64,000 nucleotides of DNA, taken from NCBI RefSeq assembly GCF_900112305.1, contig NZ_FOKT01000002.1, positions 124,001 through 188,000 on the forward strand, in the 5' to 3' direction. Of this stretch, positions 9,655 through 20,900 are shown piece after piece. Source of the stretch: Microbulbifer thermotolerans. GTDB taxonomy: Bacteria > Pseudomonadota > Gammaproteobacteria > Pseudomonadales > Cellvibrionaceae. The notes below the pieces were generated by a model. It was not told where the DNA came from. It did not search any database and saw nothing but the letters and a program-made list of their open reading frames with translations. Every line of letters starts with the position of its first letter. The first letter of the stretch is position 1. Position numbers and translations under genes: made by a program.

Positions 9655-9870
9655 GAATAACTCCGACAGACTTTTTCATCTTACGATTGCTGACGAGTAA
9701 ATAAGTACTTATACGTCAATACCGCATTGTTAGCCCATATCTATTGCCGTAAAAGGCATAATCTATTGGCAAGCTCAATATCCATGGTCTATTGGATTGA
9801 GTACCTCTCGCAGCAGTAGTGTCGCCCGACGCTTGGAGAGCACTCTGATAACAAATTGCGGAGGATTTCT

Positions 9871-11274
9871 ATGTTCAGCTATAGTCTGAAGTCCACGGCA
9901 CTCGCCCGGATGCTGCTCACCGGTATTACCGCCATTTCTCTCCCGGTACTTGCACAAATGGCTGCCCCGCCAAGCAGCTATATGCCAGTGGTGGACAAGG
10001 AAAGCTTCAATACCACTCTTAAGCGGATGCGGGCGGAAAAGTCCGATATCATCAAACGTCACAAGACTCTACTCAATCAGCGTTACGATCTCTCCAACCG
10101 CCCGGTTCAAGGTGTGACCATGAGTGGAGGTAAAGCGGTGCAGGGGGGCGTCAGAGTCAAACTTCCCCGTGGAACCACTTGGGACCAGCTGGCGAGAATG
10201 TCGCCGTCTGAGATCAAAGAAAAAGGGTTGTGGCCGGAGGGCTTTTATCCGTTGCCGCATCCTAATCAGAATGAAGGCGGAATGCTTTTTCCCCAATTTC
10301 ACATCGATGAAGTCAAGAAATTGGAGGGTAGGGACCTCACCCGCTTCGATCTGGATTTTGTGCTTCCAGACGAATTTCTGCCGGAATTTCCGCCACCAAT
10401 CTTCCTGACTACCCGCCCTGATCTGGGGGATGTATCCCAGGGGAAGCTGGTTAACCTGACCAACTACTATGACCTTTTCAATGGCATCCTAAACCCAAAA
10501 CAACTGGAAGGTCTGCGCTTACTGGTGACTCCATTCCCGCAGCAACAATTCAATGCCACTTGGGACAGGCGTTCCGTAAAGCCAAGCCAGGGAGTCGCCT
10601 GCTTCGACTGTCATGTCAACGGTCATACCAATGCGGCCACGCACCTTGTGGGCGATATACGTCCGCAGAAGCACCGCCACCGCATAGATACCCCTACGCT
10701 GCGGGGCGTTAACATACAGCGTTTGTTCGGGTCTCAACGTGCCCTGAAAACTGTCGAGGATTTCACTGAGTTTGAGCAGCGAGCCGCCTATTTTGATGGC
10801 GACCCTGTGATCGCCACCAAGAAAGGAGTGAACATTCTCGAGCGCGGCAGCCAAGTGCACTTTATGGCGGAGCTACAGGAGCTCTTAGATTTCCCTCCAG
10901 CACCAAAGCTCAACCTGCTGGGCCGGCTGGACAAAAATATGGCGACGGAGCAAGAGCTGCGAGGAGAAGAGATTTTCTTCGGCAAGGGGCAATGCGCTGT
11001 CTGCCATATGCCACCGTACTTCACCGACAACCTGATGCACAACCTGCGCACTGAGCGCTTCTTCAAGCCCAAGATGATCAACGGGCGTCTCGCGAGTGCG
11101 GATGGCCCAATCAAAACCTTTCCACTGCGCGGTATCAAGGATTCTCCGCCTTACCTGCACGACGGTCGCCTAATGACGTTGGATGACACAGTGGAGTTCT
11201 TCAATATTGTTCTCGGTACCCAATTGACCGAACAGGAGAAAAAGGACCTGGTGGCTTATCTTTATACGTTGTGA
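9871..11274 (+). CDS. Diheme cytochrome c, peroxidase/MauG-like
   Basis: Periplasmic c-type cytochrome of 467 residues. ATG 9871 has a good ribosome site (GGAGG) and begins a signal peptide ending near VLAQMA. Two haem-attachment motifs are visible, CFDCH near residue 244 and CAVCH near residue 375. The C-terminal segment KTFPLRGIKDSPPYLHDGR with TLDDTVEFFN is characteristic of the bacterial cytochrome-c peroxidase/MauG superfamily. The N-terminal ~200 residues (GTTWDQLARMSPSEIKEKG and so on) are not familiar to me. The gene is transcribed with, but 216 bases after, the DUF411 gene. Peroxidase activity is an inference from the fold; an electron-transfer role is equally possible. Confidence 0.8.
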   Translation: MFSYSLKSTALARMLLTGITAISLPVLAQMAAPPSSYMPVVDKESFNTTLKRMRAEKSDIIKRHKTLLNQRYDLSNRPVQGVTMSGGKAVQGGVRVKLPRGTTWDQLARMSPSEIKEKGLWPEGFYPLPHPNQNEGGMLFPQFHIDEVKKLEGRDLTRFDLDFVLPDEFLPEFPPPIFLTTRPDLGDVSQGKLVNLTNYYDLFNGILNPKQLEGLRLLVTPFPQQQFNATWDRRSVKPSQGVACFDCHVNGHTNAATHLVGDIRPQKHRHRIDTPTLRGVNIQRLFGSQRALKTVEDFTEFEQRAAYFDGDPVIATKKGVNILERGSQVHFMAELQELLDFPPAPKLNLLGRLDKNMATEQELRGEEIFFGKGQCAVCHMPPYFTDNLMHNLRTERFFKPKMINGRLASADGPIKTFPLRGIKDSPPYLHDGRLMTLDDTVEFFNIVLGTQLTEQEKKDLVAYLYTL

Positions 11275-11386
11275 GGGCTGACGAGGAAAAAGGGGCAAAC
11301 CTTATTGAAGCAGTGGGTGAGGGAAGCGCCTTTTGTTTCCCTCACCGAACGGGTATCTTGGCCTCAGACGATTTCTGAGTGGATGT

Positions 11387-12367
11387 ATGACCGAGAAGTT
11401 TTCCCCGGCTGCCGGCCTAGGAAACTGCCATTTGCAGACGGTATTTGCCCGCTTTCACCGGCCACAGCCCTGGGTATCCACAGATTGCCACTGGTTCGAT
11501 ACACCTGATGGCGACCGGCTGGCCCTGCACACACCGCGGGAGCTTAAAGATGACGCGACGAGGCCCCTGGTGCTGATCCTGCACGGTCTGGAGGGATCTG
11601 TGGCGTCTCCTTACGCCCAGGGGCTGATGGAATCTCTGCTGGAACGGGGTTATCAAGTTGCAGTGATGCACTTCCGCGGTTGCGGCGGTGTTCCCAACCG
11701 ATTGCCGCGCGCATATCACAGTGGTGACAGTGAGGACCCGCGCTGGCTTGCAAAGCAGCTCAAGAGACAGCTGCCGAACACACCATTAGTGGCGGTCGGC
11801 TATTCTCTCGGTGGTAACGTCTTGCTGAAATGGTTGGGAGAGGATGGGAAAGAGAGTCCCCTCACTGCAGCAGTGGCAATATCCGCGCCAATGGATCTGC
11901 ATGCCTGTGCCCGGCGAATAGACCGCGGCTTGTCCCGGGTTTATCAAAAACACCTGTTGGCCTGTCTGCGCCGTAGCTTGCGCATAAAGGCCGCGAACCC
12001 GGAATTGGCAGAGGCTATGCCAGACCTGGATGAGGAAGCACACTTTCGCAGTTTCCGCCACTTCGACAACGCTTTCACGGCGCCCATCCATGGCTTTCGC
12101 GATGTAAACGACTATTACACCCGTGCATCGAGTAAACCACTGCTGCGTTATGTCCAGGTTCCTACGCTGATTATCCACGCGGAAGACGATCCCTTTATCT
12201 GTCCCAGCGCGATACCCACTAAACCAGAACTCAGTCACTGTATCCGTCTGGAAGTGAGTGCAAAGGGTGGTCATGTGGGCTTTATCGGAGGCAGCCTCTT
12301 GCGGCCGGTGTATTGGCTGGAGCAGCGGATACCAAACTTCCTCGAATCAGTCCTGAACCGACGCTAA
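11387..12367 (+). CDS. YheT-like alpha/beta hydrolase
   Basis: Cytosolic alpha/beta-hydrolase of the YheT/UPF0017 family, putative esterase of unknown physiological substrate. The start at ATG 11387 (MTEKFSPAAGLGNCHLQT) gives 326 residues and fits family length; the frame is open to 11333 but that part has no family match. Motifs include GLGNCHLQTVFARF, the oxyanion strand LVLILHGLEGS, HFRGCGGVPN, the nucleophile elbow VGYSLGGN, the acid region HAEDDPF and the catalytic His in GGHVGFIGG. It is followed by an intergenic space occupied by a MITE-like repeat. Confidence 0.88.
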   Translation: MTEKFSPAAGLGNCHLQTVFARFHRPQPWVSTDCHWFDTPDGDRLALHTPRELKDDATRPLVLILHGLEGSVASPYAQGLMESLLERGYQVAVMHFRGCGGVPNRLPRAYHSGDSEDPRWLAKQLKRQLPNTPLVAVGYSLGGNVLLKWLGEDGKESPLTAAVAISAPMDLHACARRIDRGLSRVYQKHLLACLRRSLRIKAANPELAEAMPDLDEEAHFRSFRHFDNAFTAPIHGFRDVNDYYTRASSKPLLRYVQVPTLIIHAEDDPFICPSAIPTKPELSHCIRLEVSAKGGHVGFIGGSLLRPVYWLEQRIPNFLESVLNRR

Positions 12368-12390
12368 AAAGGTTACATTCTCATTACCGC

Positions 12391-12420
12391 CCGGAAGCGA
12401 ATAATCAGAGCCTCCCTGAG
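12391..12420 (+). repeat. Relic end of an older inverted-repeat element
   Basis: The segment AATAATCAGAGCCTCCCT resembles the right terminal repeat of the 213-bp element (TTAATCAGAGGTTCCCT) with several changes. It lies immediately before an intact copy, as if a younger copy had inserted beside an older one. Confidence 0.35.
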
Positions 12421-12426
12421 CCTCAG

Positions 12427-12639
12427 GGAACCTCTGATCAATTCGCGTGAACACTATGGTAGCTTCCGGGGCGCTCAGGCAATAGGACGGACATTTCGAA
12501 AACGCACGAGTACTTCCCTGTAGCTCCGACAGATACATCCCTGTATCCGACGGTTTCGAAATGCCCGTCCTATCACCTGAGCTTCACATCCGCCCCCGAA
12601 GCGCCTCTGCCACCAGAAAGTGACTTAATCAGAGGTTCC
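12427..12639 (+). repeat. Intact 213-bp MITE-like element, copy A
   Basis: Terminal inverted repeats GGAACCTCTGATCAATTC and TTAATCAGAGGTTCC bound the element. Inside, a second pair of arms (GCTCAGGCAATAGGACGG and its complement CCGTCCTATCACCTGAGC with small changes) encloses TTTCGAAA arms and a small hairpin GATAC-ATCCCT-GTATC. The flanks are CTCAG on both sides (12422-12426 and 12640-12644), an apparent target duplication. No coding frame fits. It fills most of the 12368-12766 gap between the hydrolase and sigma-factor genes. Confidence 0.85.
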
Positions 12640-12766
12640 CTCAGCCTTTTTGTAACGAAACATCTAAACGAACGACTAACTACAAAGAAATCACCGCACA
12701 CTGAGAAGGTTCGCCGACATCGGTTACCATTGCCTGCCTCAGTGTTGCTTGTCCCAGGAGAAGGCT

Positions 12767-13393
12767 TTGAGCGAAAGTACGGCCCAAAATGCCGGCAAAT
12801 TAAGCGATGATACGGTACCTTCCGCGCTGATGGATGGTGAGTTCTTGCAGCAGCTGCGCCAGCAGATGTATCGATTCTCCCTGCTGCAGCTGGATGATCC
12901 ACAGCTTGCGGAAGACGCTGTACAGGAGGCTCTGCTAGGAGCTCTAAGAAATGCCCGGACCTTTGGCGGCCGCGCGGCACTAAAAACCTGGGTGTTTGCA
13001 ATATTAAAAAACAAGATCGCCGATACGCTGCGCCAGCGCCACCGCTTTGTGGATGCTGACCAACTTCTGCGCAGCGACGCGGAAGAGGATATCGTCGATA
13101 CACTGTTTAAAGAAAGCGGCCACTGGCACCGCCAGGAACGCCCCGCGCATTGGGAGAACCCGGAGTCGGCAATCCGCGATAAGCATTTCTGGCGCATTTT
13201 CGAGGCCTGCCTGGAGCATCTGCCCGCCCGTCAGGCAAAGGTGTTTATGATGCGCGAATTTATCGAGCTGGAAAGCCACGAGATCTGTGCCGCTGCGGAA
13301 ATCTCTGTCACTAACCTGAATGTCATCCTGCACCGCGCACGCCTTCGGCTGCGGGAGTGTCTTGAAAACAACTGGTTTATTAGGGAGGGGTAG
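12767..13393 (+). CDS. Sigma-70 family (ECF-like) RNA polymerase sigma factor
   Basis: Alternative sigma factor of about 208 residues. Region 2 is seen in YRFSLLQLDDPQLAEDAVQEALLGALRN with KTWVFAILKNKIADTLRQ, and region 4 in LPARQAKVFMMREFIELES followed by the helix-turn-helix EICAAAEISVTNLNVILHRARLRLRE. The TTG at 12767 is chosen because AGGAGA lies six to ten bases upstream; a TTG at 12749 would add six residues. The gene is followed six bases later by a small zinc-finger anti-sigma-like gene, the usual arrangement in this group. Its promoter must lie in or next to the MITE-like element upstream. The regulon is unknown. Confidence 0.9.
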   Translation: MSESTAQNAGKLSDDTVPSALMDGEFLQQLRQQMYRFSLLQLDDPQLAEDAVQEALLGALRNARTFGGRAALKTWVFAILKNKIADTLRQRHRFVDADQLLRSDAEEDIVDTLFKESGHWHRQERPAHWENPESAIRDKHFWRIFEACLEHLPARQAKVFMMREFIELESHEICAAAEISVTNLNVILHRARLRLRECLENNWFIREG

Positions 13394-13398
13394 CTGTC

Positions 13399-13611
13399 AT
13401 GAAGAAGTGCAGGGATATCACACGTCTGCTTTCTGAGGCGCAAGAGCGTGAACTGACACCCAGTGAGCGCATCAGTGTCAAACTGCATACATTGATCTGT
13501 TCCGGTTGCCGGAATTTTGGCAGCCAGGTAGACATACTGCGCCGTATATCCCGGGCCTATGTCCGCGGAGCCGCAGATGAACCTCAGCGTGAAGAGGATT
13601 CCGGTGACTGA
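13399..13611 (+). CDS. Small zf-HC2 anti-sigma-type protein
   Basis: A 70-residue protein with the putative zinc-finger signature H-x3-C-x2-C (HTLICSGC) that defines zf-HC2 domains of anti-sigma factors. It has no membrane segment, so it would act as a soluble zinc-binding anti-sigma factor on the partner encoded just upstream (gap five bases). The C-terminal tail is acidic. ATG 13399 is preceded by a GGAGGGG run inside the end of the sigma gene. Anti-sigma function is inferred from family and position. Confidence 0.82.
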   Translation: MKKCRDITRLLSEAQERELTPSERISVKLHTLICSGCRNFGSQVDILRRISRAYVRGAADEPQREEDSGD

Positions 13612-13961
13612 GGGCTTAAACGGATCACAAACGTAGATTGACCCACCATCTAGGGGCAAGCTCCGACCTCCCGCTCGCATCCATCCAAAGGTTTCCTGGC
13701 TCATGTGAATCCGCACCTAGCCCGAGCGCTTTTTGTGGCGATGCGCACCTAACAACAAATTGACTCCTCATTCAACCCGGATTGTGCCTCGTACGGGTAC
13801 TCTTACCTCCAGAGCGGCTAAGCTCAGATCGGGCTAATCGGGCCTCACACTCATGGAAGTCGGCAATAAACCGGTAATCCAATAACGCGTCGACACCGTT
13901 ATTTTTCTTGCAATCACAGATAGATAAAAGGACTGCACAACACCGGGCAGAGGAAACACGC
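13612..13961. other. Intergenic stretch without recognised gene
   Basis: Three hundred and fifty bases between the anti-sigma gene and the UspA gene. I see no coding frame, hairpin terminator or copy of the local repeat family. The UspA promoter must lie here; I looked for an FNR-type TTGAT-N4-ATCAA site and did not find one. Confidence 0.5.
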
Positions 13962-14945
13962 ATGCCATTCAAGCACATCTTATTGCCCTTAGACGGTTCC
14001 TCCACTGCAGAGGAAGCTGTTGCCCACGCCGTGACTTTGGCGAACACCAGCGGCGCGGAGATCCATCTGTTGCATGTTCAGAGATCCCACACCGGCGAGC
14101 CCAGTGTCGATCCTGTTGACTGGCGCTTGCGGCGGGCAGAGCTGCGCAGCTATTTGAACCGGCTGGCCGAGCGCCTTACCCGGCGCGATATCCCCGTGAC
14201 CGTATCCGTTGTAGAAGGGCGGCCTGCCGAGCAGATCGTCGAATACTGCGAAGAAATGCAGATTGACCTCATTGTGTTCACCGCCTTTGGCAAAGGGGGG
14301 GTAAGCCGTTTCGCTTTCGGTAGTACCGCACAAAAGGTGTTCAGCGGTTCCGGGCGCTCCTTCATGGTGGTACGGCCAGGGGAGACTCCGGCGGATCCCG
14401 AAAAGACTGCTTACCGCCGAGTGCTCGTTTCCATGGACGGTTCGCCGAGATCCGAATGGGTGGCCTGTCAGGTAGCATCCATGATGCGAGGGCAGGAGGT
14501 GGAACTGATATTGTTGCAGGTCATTGCGGTACCGGATATGCCGCGGCGTATGCCAATCACCCAGGAGGAGCGTGCTACCAGGGAGAAATTTGTTGAATGT
14601 AACCGACGCGCGGCACGGGCCTACCTCGATGAAGTTGCCCGCCAGCTGCAAAACGGCATCACGGTACGCCCGCTGCTAGTTGTCGCTCAAAATGTTGCCG
14701 AGCGTATAAACGCTACAGCTATTGAAGAGAGAGTCGATCTCATCGCCATGAGCGCCCACGACTGGCAGAGCGGGGCGCAGCAAGTGACCGGCACCGTCTG
14801 CCACACGGTAATGAGTCACAGCGACCGTCCAGTATTGGTCTTCCAGGACCTGCCCGAAGCTCAATTGCAGGCACTGCGCGCCGGTGCCGACTTCTGCCAA
14901 ATACGCCACCCGACACTTCCGGAAAGTGACGCTGCCCAGCGATGA
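13962..14945 (+). CDS. Tandem-domain universal stress protein (UspA family)
   Basis: Two consecutive Usp domains in 327 residues. The first begins FKHILLPLDGSSTAEEAVAHA and ends with the nucleotide-binding type signature near FGKGGVSRFAFGSTAQKVF; the second begins YRRVLVSMDGSPRSEW and ends with MSAHDWQSGAQQVTGTVCHTVMSHS. ATG 13962 is chosen because the domain starts at the second residue and GAGGAAA lies upstream; the frame upstream to 13908 has no family match. Usp proteins of this kind act in stress and low-oxygen survival. Its stop overlaps the start of the giant glucan synthase gene by four bases (ATGA), indicating translational coupling. Confidence 0.93.
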   Translation: MPFKHILLPLDGSSTAEEAVAHAVTLANTSGAEIHLLHVQRSHTGEPSVDPVDWRLRRAELRSYLNRLAERLTRRDIPVTVSVVEGRPAEQIVEYCEEMQIDLIVFTAFGKGGVSRFAFGSTAQKVFSGSGRSFMVVRPGETPADPEKTAYRRVLVSMDGSPRSEWVACQVASMMRGQEVELILLQVIAVPDMPRRMPITQEERATREKFVECNRRAARAYLDEVARQLQNGITVRPLLVVAQNVAERINATAIEERVDLIAMSAHDWQSGAQQVTGTVCHTVMSHSDRPVLVFQDLPEAQLQALRAGADFCQIRHPTLPESDAAQR

Positions 14946-17900
14946 AACTCAGATTTTGGAAGAAAAATGGGGCCCTCCACGGACTCCGGTCCTTTTTGCG
15001 GCCAAAATCAACGAAAGTTACGCCCTCGGCCAATAAATCCGCAGGCCAGAGTGGAGCCAAGCGTGAGCAGGACGATGAACAACAGCGTCAGAATGACATA
15101 ATCACCCTTGCTAAAGGCCATCAACGTCTGACGGAAAGCAGACGCAGGTACCGGCTTAAATACCACCTCTGGCTGTTGGAAGGGCGGTTTCAGGAAATCT
15201 ACCGCCGTCTGTCTGCACGCGTGGAAGCGAGAGAGAAGGGGACCCGCAACGAAGAGTGGCTTTTAGATAACCGCCACATAGTGCAGGAAACTGTCGCACT
15301 TGTACGCGAGTCCCTTCCCCGCAAGTTTCTGCGTCAACTGCCGAAAGTCACTTCGGTAAACGGACACATCGATCTGCGCGCGCGGGCCCTGGCGGAAACG
15401 CTGGTGGCTGACATCAGTCAGCCACTGGATATGGAAAGCATTCTTCAGCTGGTTGACCTGTACCAAACAGAGACCATCCTGACCACAGGAGAGCTTTGGG
15501 CGCTGCCAGCCCTTCTGCGCCTGAGCTTGCTGCAGCAGTTGGTGGAACTCGCGGAAGAAGCACTGGACTGTGCGGAGACAGAGAGTGAGGCCTGTGGTGT
15601 AGGTATAGCCAGCGCGATTATCAGCTTGCGGGAACTCCGCTCCCACGATTGGCGTGACTTTGTAGAATCCTTAAGCCGGGTTGAACAAGTTCTGCGAGAG
15701 GATCCGGCCGCCGCCTATCGCGACATGGATTTCGAGACCCGCGATACCTATCGCAACGTGGTGGAAAAACTCGCCCGCGGCAGTGGCTGTTCCGAAGAGC
15801 AGGTGGCCCGGCAGGTGATTGAGCTGAGCGACAGCCAGGCCCCCGATAGCCGCGGGCGCCATATCGGCTACTACCTGATTGGAGATGGCCGTCCGGAATT
15901 GGAAAAACGTCTCGGGTTCCGGCCCGACTTTTTCCCGGGTCTCTATCGTCTGCTTTTGCGTAAAGCGCCGAGCGCCTATTTTGCAGCGCTGGCGCTTTTC
16001 TCCGCACCACCACTGCTTGCCCTCGCTGTCTATCTGCTGCAACAAGGCACTCCGCTGTTGTTGATACTGCTGATATCAGCGATTGCCGCCGTGCCGCTGA
16101 CCGGATTGGCCCTGGCGCTGGTGAACGGGCTGATTACCCACAGTCTCCCACCGCACAAATTACCGAAACTGGATTTCGACAAAGGCCTACCGGACACCTT
16201 CCGCAGTGCCGTGGTAATGCCGGTCCTCTTTGCGGATGCGGAGGATATGCGCAAGGTTCTGGAGTGCCTGGAGATCAACTATCTCAATAATGATGACCGC
16301 AATCTCGTCTATGCCGTACTGAGTGATTTTGCCGACGCCGATAAGCAGCACATCGAGAGTGATAAAGCTCTACTGCAAGCGACCCGGGAAGCCCTGGATG
16401 CACTGAACCGACGCTACGCCGATAGCGAGGGAAGGGCGCCTTTCCTTTTGCTGCACCGAGAACGCCGCTGGAATCCCGCAGAAAATTGTTGGATGGGCTG
16501 GGAGCGCAAACGCGGCAAATTGCTTGAATTCAACCAGCTGCTCCGGGGGTGCGAGGACACCAGCTTTACCACTTTTTGCGGCGATAAGGCACAGTTGCGG
16601 GGAGTCCGCTATGTCATCACTTTGGATGCGGATTCTCAGATGCCCCCGGGTACCGCCCGGCGCTTGGTGGGAACCATGGCCCATCCGCTGAACCGGGCGG
16701 AGGTAGACAGTAACGGCCGACGCGTTGTGGCCGGTTACGGATTCCTGCAACCGCGCCTGGAAATTGACCCCGGCAGTTCACCGGATACCGTTTTCACGGA
16801 AGTTTTCTCCGGTGATCGCACCGTTGATCTCTATACGCACGCGGTATCCGATGCCTACCAGGATCTTTTTGGCGAGGCCATCTTCGCCGGGAAGGGCATT
16901 TATGACCCGCAGGTATTCGAGCGGACACTGGCCGGCCAGCTGCCGGAAAACGCGGTGCTCAGCCACGACCTGCTGGAGGGTGCGCTTGGCGGTGCCGCCC
17001 TGCTGTCGGATACGGTTTTTTATGAACAATATCCACCCAACATTTTCGCGCTGCTGCGGCGCAGCCACCGCTGGATACGCGGCGATTGGCAACTCTTACC
17101 CTGGCTGCGCCAGCGGGTGACGGTCTCCAGTGGCGAAAAGGTTAAAAACCCTTTGCCGTCAATTCACCGCTGGAAGATCGCCGACAATCTGCGCCGGAGC
17201 CTGGAAGCTCCCTGTCTACTGATTCTTTTCTTGTTTGCTTGGACTGGATTACTGCCCGGTGCTGCCTGGCTTTGGACCGTAGGATTACTGGTGCTGGCGG
17301 CCGCACCCGTGTGGCTGGAAATGCTGTCCATGCTCTGGCGCAGCCTGGCCGATCCCCGCCATGTACACAGGCACCTGCGCGGAGGCCCAGGGGTTTTGCG
17401 ACAGCGGGCCCTGCACTGGATTCTTTCGATGGCGCTTTTGCCTTGCCAGGCCTTCAATGCGATGGATGCGATATTGCGCACACTCTATCGCTTGGGCGTT
17501 TCCCGCCGCCATCTACTGGAGTGGACATCCGCGGCGCATACCAATCGCGCCTTTGGAAACGGCCTGAAAAACAATGGTGCCTGGCGTGAACAGTGGATAT
17601 CGCCGGCCTTGGCCATAGCCTCCATCGTCTGCATTCTGGCCGTGGCTCCGCTGAATCTGTTACCTGCCGCCCCCCTGCTGGCGGCATGGCTACTGGTGCC
17701 CCTGGTGGTCCACTGGATCAGTCGTCCCTACCGGCGACAGGTGGCTCCCCCCTTGTCCGCGCGCGACAGGCGCGAACTGCGTCTGCTGAGTCGGCGCACT
17801 TGGTTCTTTTTTGAATATTTCATGGGCCCAGATGACCACTGGCTGCCGCCGGACAACTACCAGGAGGAACCACTGGCAGCATTGGCAAGGCGCACTTCGC

Positions 17901-20900
17901 CCACCAATATCGGCTTGGGCCTGCTAAGTATTCTCACTGCCTATGACTTTGGCTACTTAGACCTCAACCTGCTCTTGGCGCGACTCAATAACAGTTTCGA
18001 ACGCATGCGCGGGCTGGAGCGCTATCGGGGGCACTTCCTCAACTGGTATGAAACCCGTGAGCTGCACCCCTTGAACCCCCGATATGTGTCCACGGTGGAC
18101 AGCGGTAATCTGGCTGCGAGCCTGCTGACCTTAGCCCAGGGCCTGGAGTCATTGCAGACCCAGCCGCTCAGTGGCCACCAGCTGGTGATGGGGATCGCCG
18201 ACACACTCGGGGTGGTGGCCGAGACCCTGTTGCCCGCGGAGCCGGCGACCGCCTCAGCGGAAGTGCGCAAAGTGATCGCCGAGATCGAACAGCTGCGTAG
18301 AAACCTGGAATCCGGGGCCCAAGAGAAAAACTGGTGGGAGTGCATCGACAAAATCTATGAACGGCAGATGCCGGTCTTGCAAGAACGGGTGCTATCGGTG
18401 GTGGAAAGCGATGAGATCAATTTCAGCGCCGAAGCATTGGGACGCCTGCGTCAATGGTTGGATGAGCTGCAGCAGCAGACAGTGGCCGCGCGGCGCCACC
18501 AGGAACAACTGGAACCCTGGCAGCGCCTGTTGCAATCGCCCCCATTGCTATACCGGCAAGACGGTGCCTTGGCGGATGGATTCCAAGAACTTGAAGAAGT
18601 TCTCCGGGCACCGTTGACTCTGGCATCGCTGCCCCAGAAATGTCAGGTGGCAGAGGCACTGCTCGCAGATCTGGAAAGTGCGCTCAATGCGGAAGGGGCA
18701 GAGCATCGCGATGACGCCGTTGCCTGGAACAACAGATTGCGCGCTGCTCTGCGGGAAGCGCAGGCAAATGTCGACGGCTACAGAAGCGATCTACAGCGGT
18801 TGGCGGCGCGGGCACGCCAATGGGTCGAAGAAATGGATTTTGCGTTTCTCTATGACCCGGACCGGCACCTGTTCCATATCGGTTACAACGTTACCGATGC
18901 CGCACTGGACCCCAACTACTACGATCTGCTGGCTTCGGAATCGCGCCTTACCGGGTTTCTGGCCATTGCCAAGGGCGATGTGCCGGCGCGCCACTGGCGC
19001 CACCTGGAGCGCCCTTTCCGGCGGGTGCATCGCAGGGTGGTACTCATGTCCTGGAGCGCGACCCTGTTCGAGTATCTAATGCCGCGCCTGCTGATGGAGA
19101 CGCCGGACAACAGTTTGATGGGGCGGGCCTGCCGCAACGCAGTGGAAATACATCGGGAGTTCACCGCCGAATTCGATCTTCCCTGGGGGATCGCCGAATC
19201 CGGGTATTATGAGTTGGATAGCCATCTGCACTACCAGTATCGTGCCTTCGGCGTGCCGGGGATCGGTTTCCGGCGCGACCTCGGTGAGCGCATTGTCGTC
19301 TCACCCTACGCCTCCCTGATGGCACTGCCGTTCGGCGCCGATGCGGTGATGGAAAATCTCCGTCAGTTGAGGGCTCACGGCTGCTATGGTCAGTTTGGTC
19401 TTTACGAAGCCATCGATTTTGGCCGCACCGCTAAGCCGGCGCCCCGACGTGCACGTACTGTGCGCTCCTATATGAGCCACCACCAAGGCATGATCCTGCT
19501 GGCAATCAATAATTATCTGCACAACGACATAATGTTGCAGCGCTTCCACAGCGATGTACGGATTTCCGGCCTGACTCCGCTGCTGTACGAACGCCTGCCA
19601 TCCGCGCCGCCAGCACTCAAACCCTGGAGGCGGCCCGGCGTCCAGCGCAGCTTCCGCGCAGAAGTGGCGCTGGAAAATTGGACAGTGTCACCGGCGAGCC
19701 CCCAGCCGCACTACAACCTGTTATCCAACGGTCACTACACCCTGGTGTTGGCTGCGGACGGAGCTGGCGGTGCCTATTGGCATAACATCGCGCTCACCCG
19801 CTGGCAGCCGGACCCAACTCAGCATCAGTGGGGGCGTTGGAACTATGTGCGGGATTTGGACAGCGGTGAGTTTTTCTCCCTGGGGCTGGCACCGTGTGGC
19901 GGCGAAGCAGGGCACTGCAATGCCAACTTCTCTCCCCACCAGGTGGAGTTCCAACGCCGAGAGGCCGGGCTATTTTGTCGTCTGCGCGTCGCCCTCAGCT
20001 CCCAGCACGACGTGGAGGTGCGTCAGCTGATCATCAAGAACGAAAGGGACCACAAGCGCCGCTTATTGCTGGCGAGTTACGCGGAGGTGGTGCTCGCGCC
20101 GGACAAAGAAGACCAGCGCCACCCGGCGTTTGCCAAGCTATTTGTGGAAAGCCGTTTTCTGGATGACGAACAGGTGATGCTCTACCGGCGCCGCCCCCGC
20201 AGCAACGCTGAGAAGCCGGTGTATTTGGCACACTCCATTCTGGTTCAGCCCGGTGTGAAACACCGGCTCGGCTGGGAAACAGACCGCCTGCGTTTCCTCG
20301 GCCGCGGTGGTGATCCCGCACATCCTCGTGCACTGGAGAACGGCCTGGAGGGGTTCAGCGGCACCACCGGCCCGGTGTTGGACCCGGTCATCGCCACCGG
20401 ACAAGAGGTGATCATCCCCCCGCAGTCGGAAATTGAAGTCATCTATCTGACCGGTGTGAGCAGGTCGCGGCGCGAAATCCTCTCCGCCATGCGCAGCTAC
20501 CGCTCCCAACCCAAAGCGCGCTGGATATTTGATCTGGCGCGCATGCAGTCAGAGCATGAAGTGCGCAACCTGCAAATATCCGGTGGGGATATGCGCTGGA
20601 TGATGGACCTGCTGTCCGCAGTACTGGCGCCCTCCGGCACTATGCGCGCCCCTTCGCGCGTGCTGGCCCGCAGCCGCCATATCCAGCCGGGGTTATGGAG
20701 TCGCGGCATCTCTGGAGACAATCCCATACTGCTGGTGCAAATTCGCAGCGACCAGGAAATCAGCTTCGCCGAGCCCATACTAGAGGCGCACACTTATTGG
20801 TGTGGGCGCGGCATTGCGGTGGACTTGGTCATACTTGACGAAGAGTCCGCGGGTTACGCACAGCAAACCCGCGACCGGCTTCAAGACATGATCGCCGATA

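Noticed and set aside
13612-13961. FNR/Anr box before the Usp gene (TTGACTCCTCATTCAA)
   Set aside because: Half-site spacing and sequence do not fit TTGAT-N4-ATCAA.
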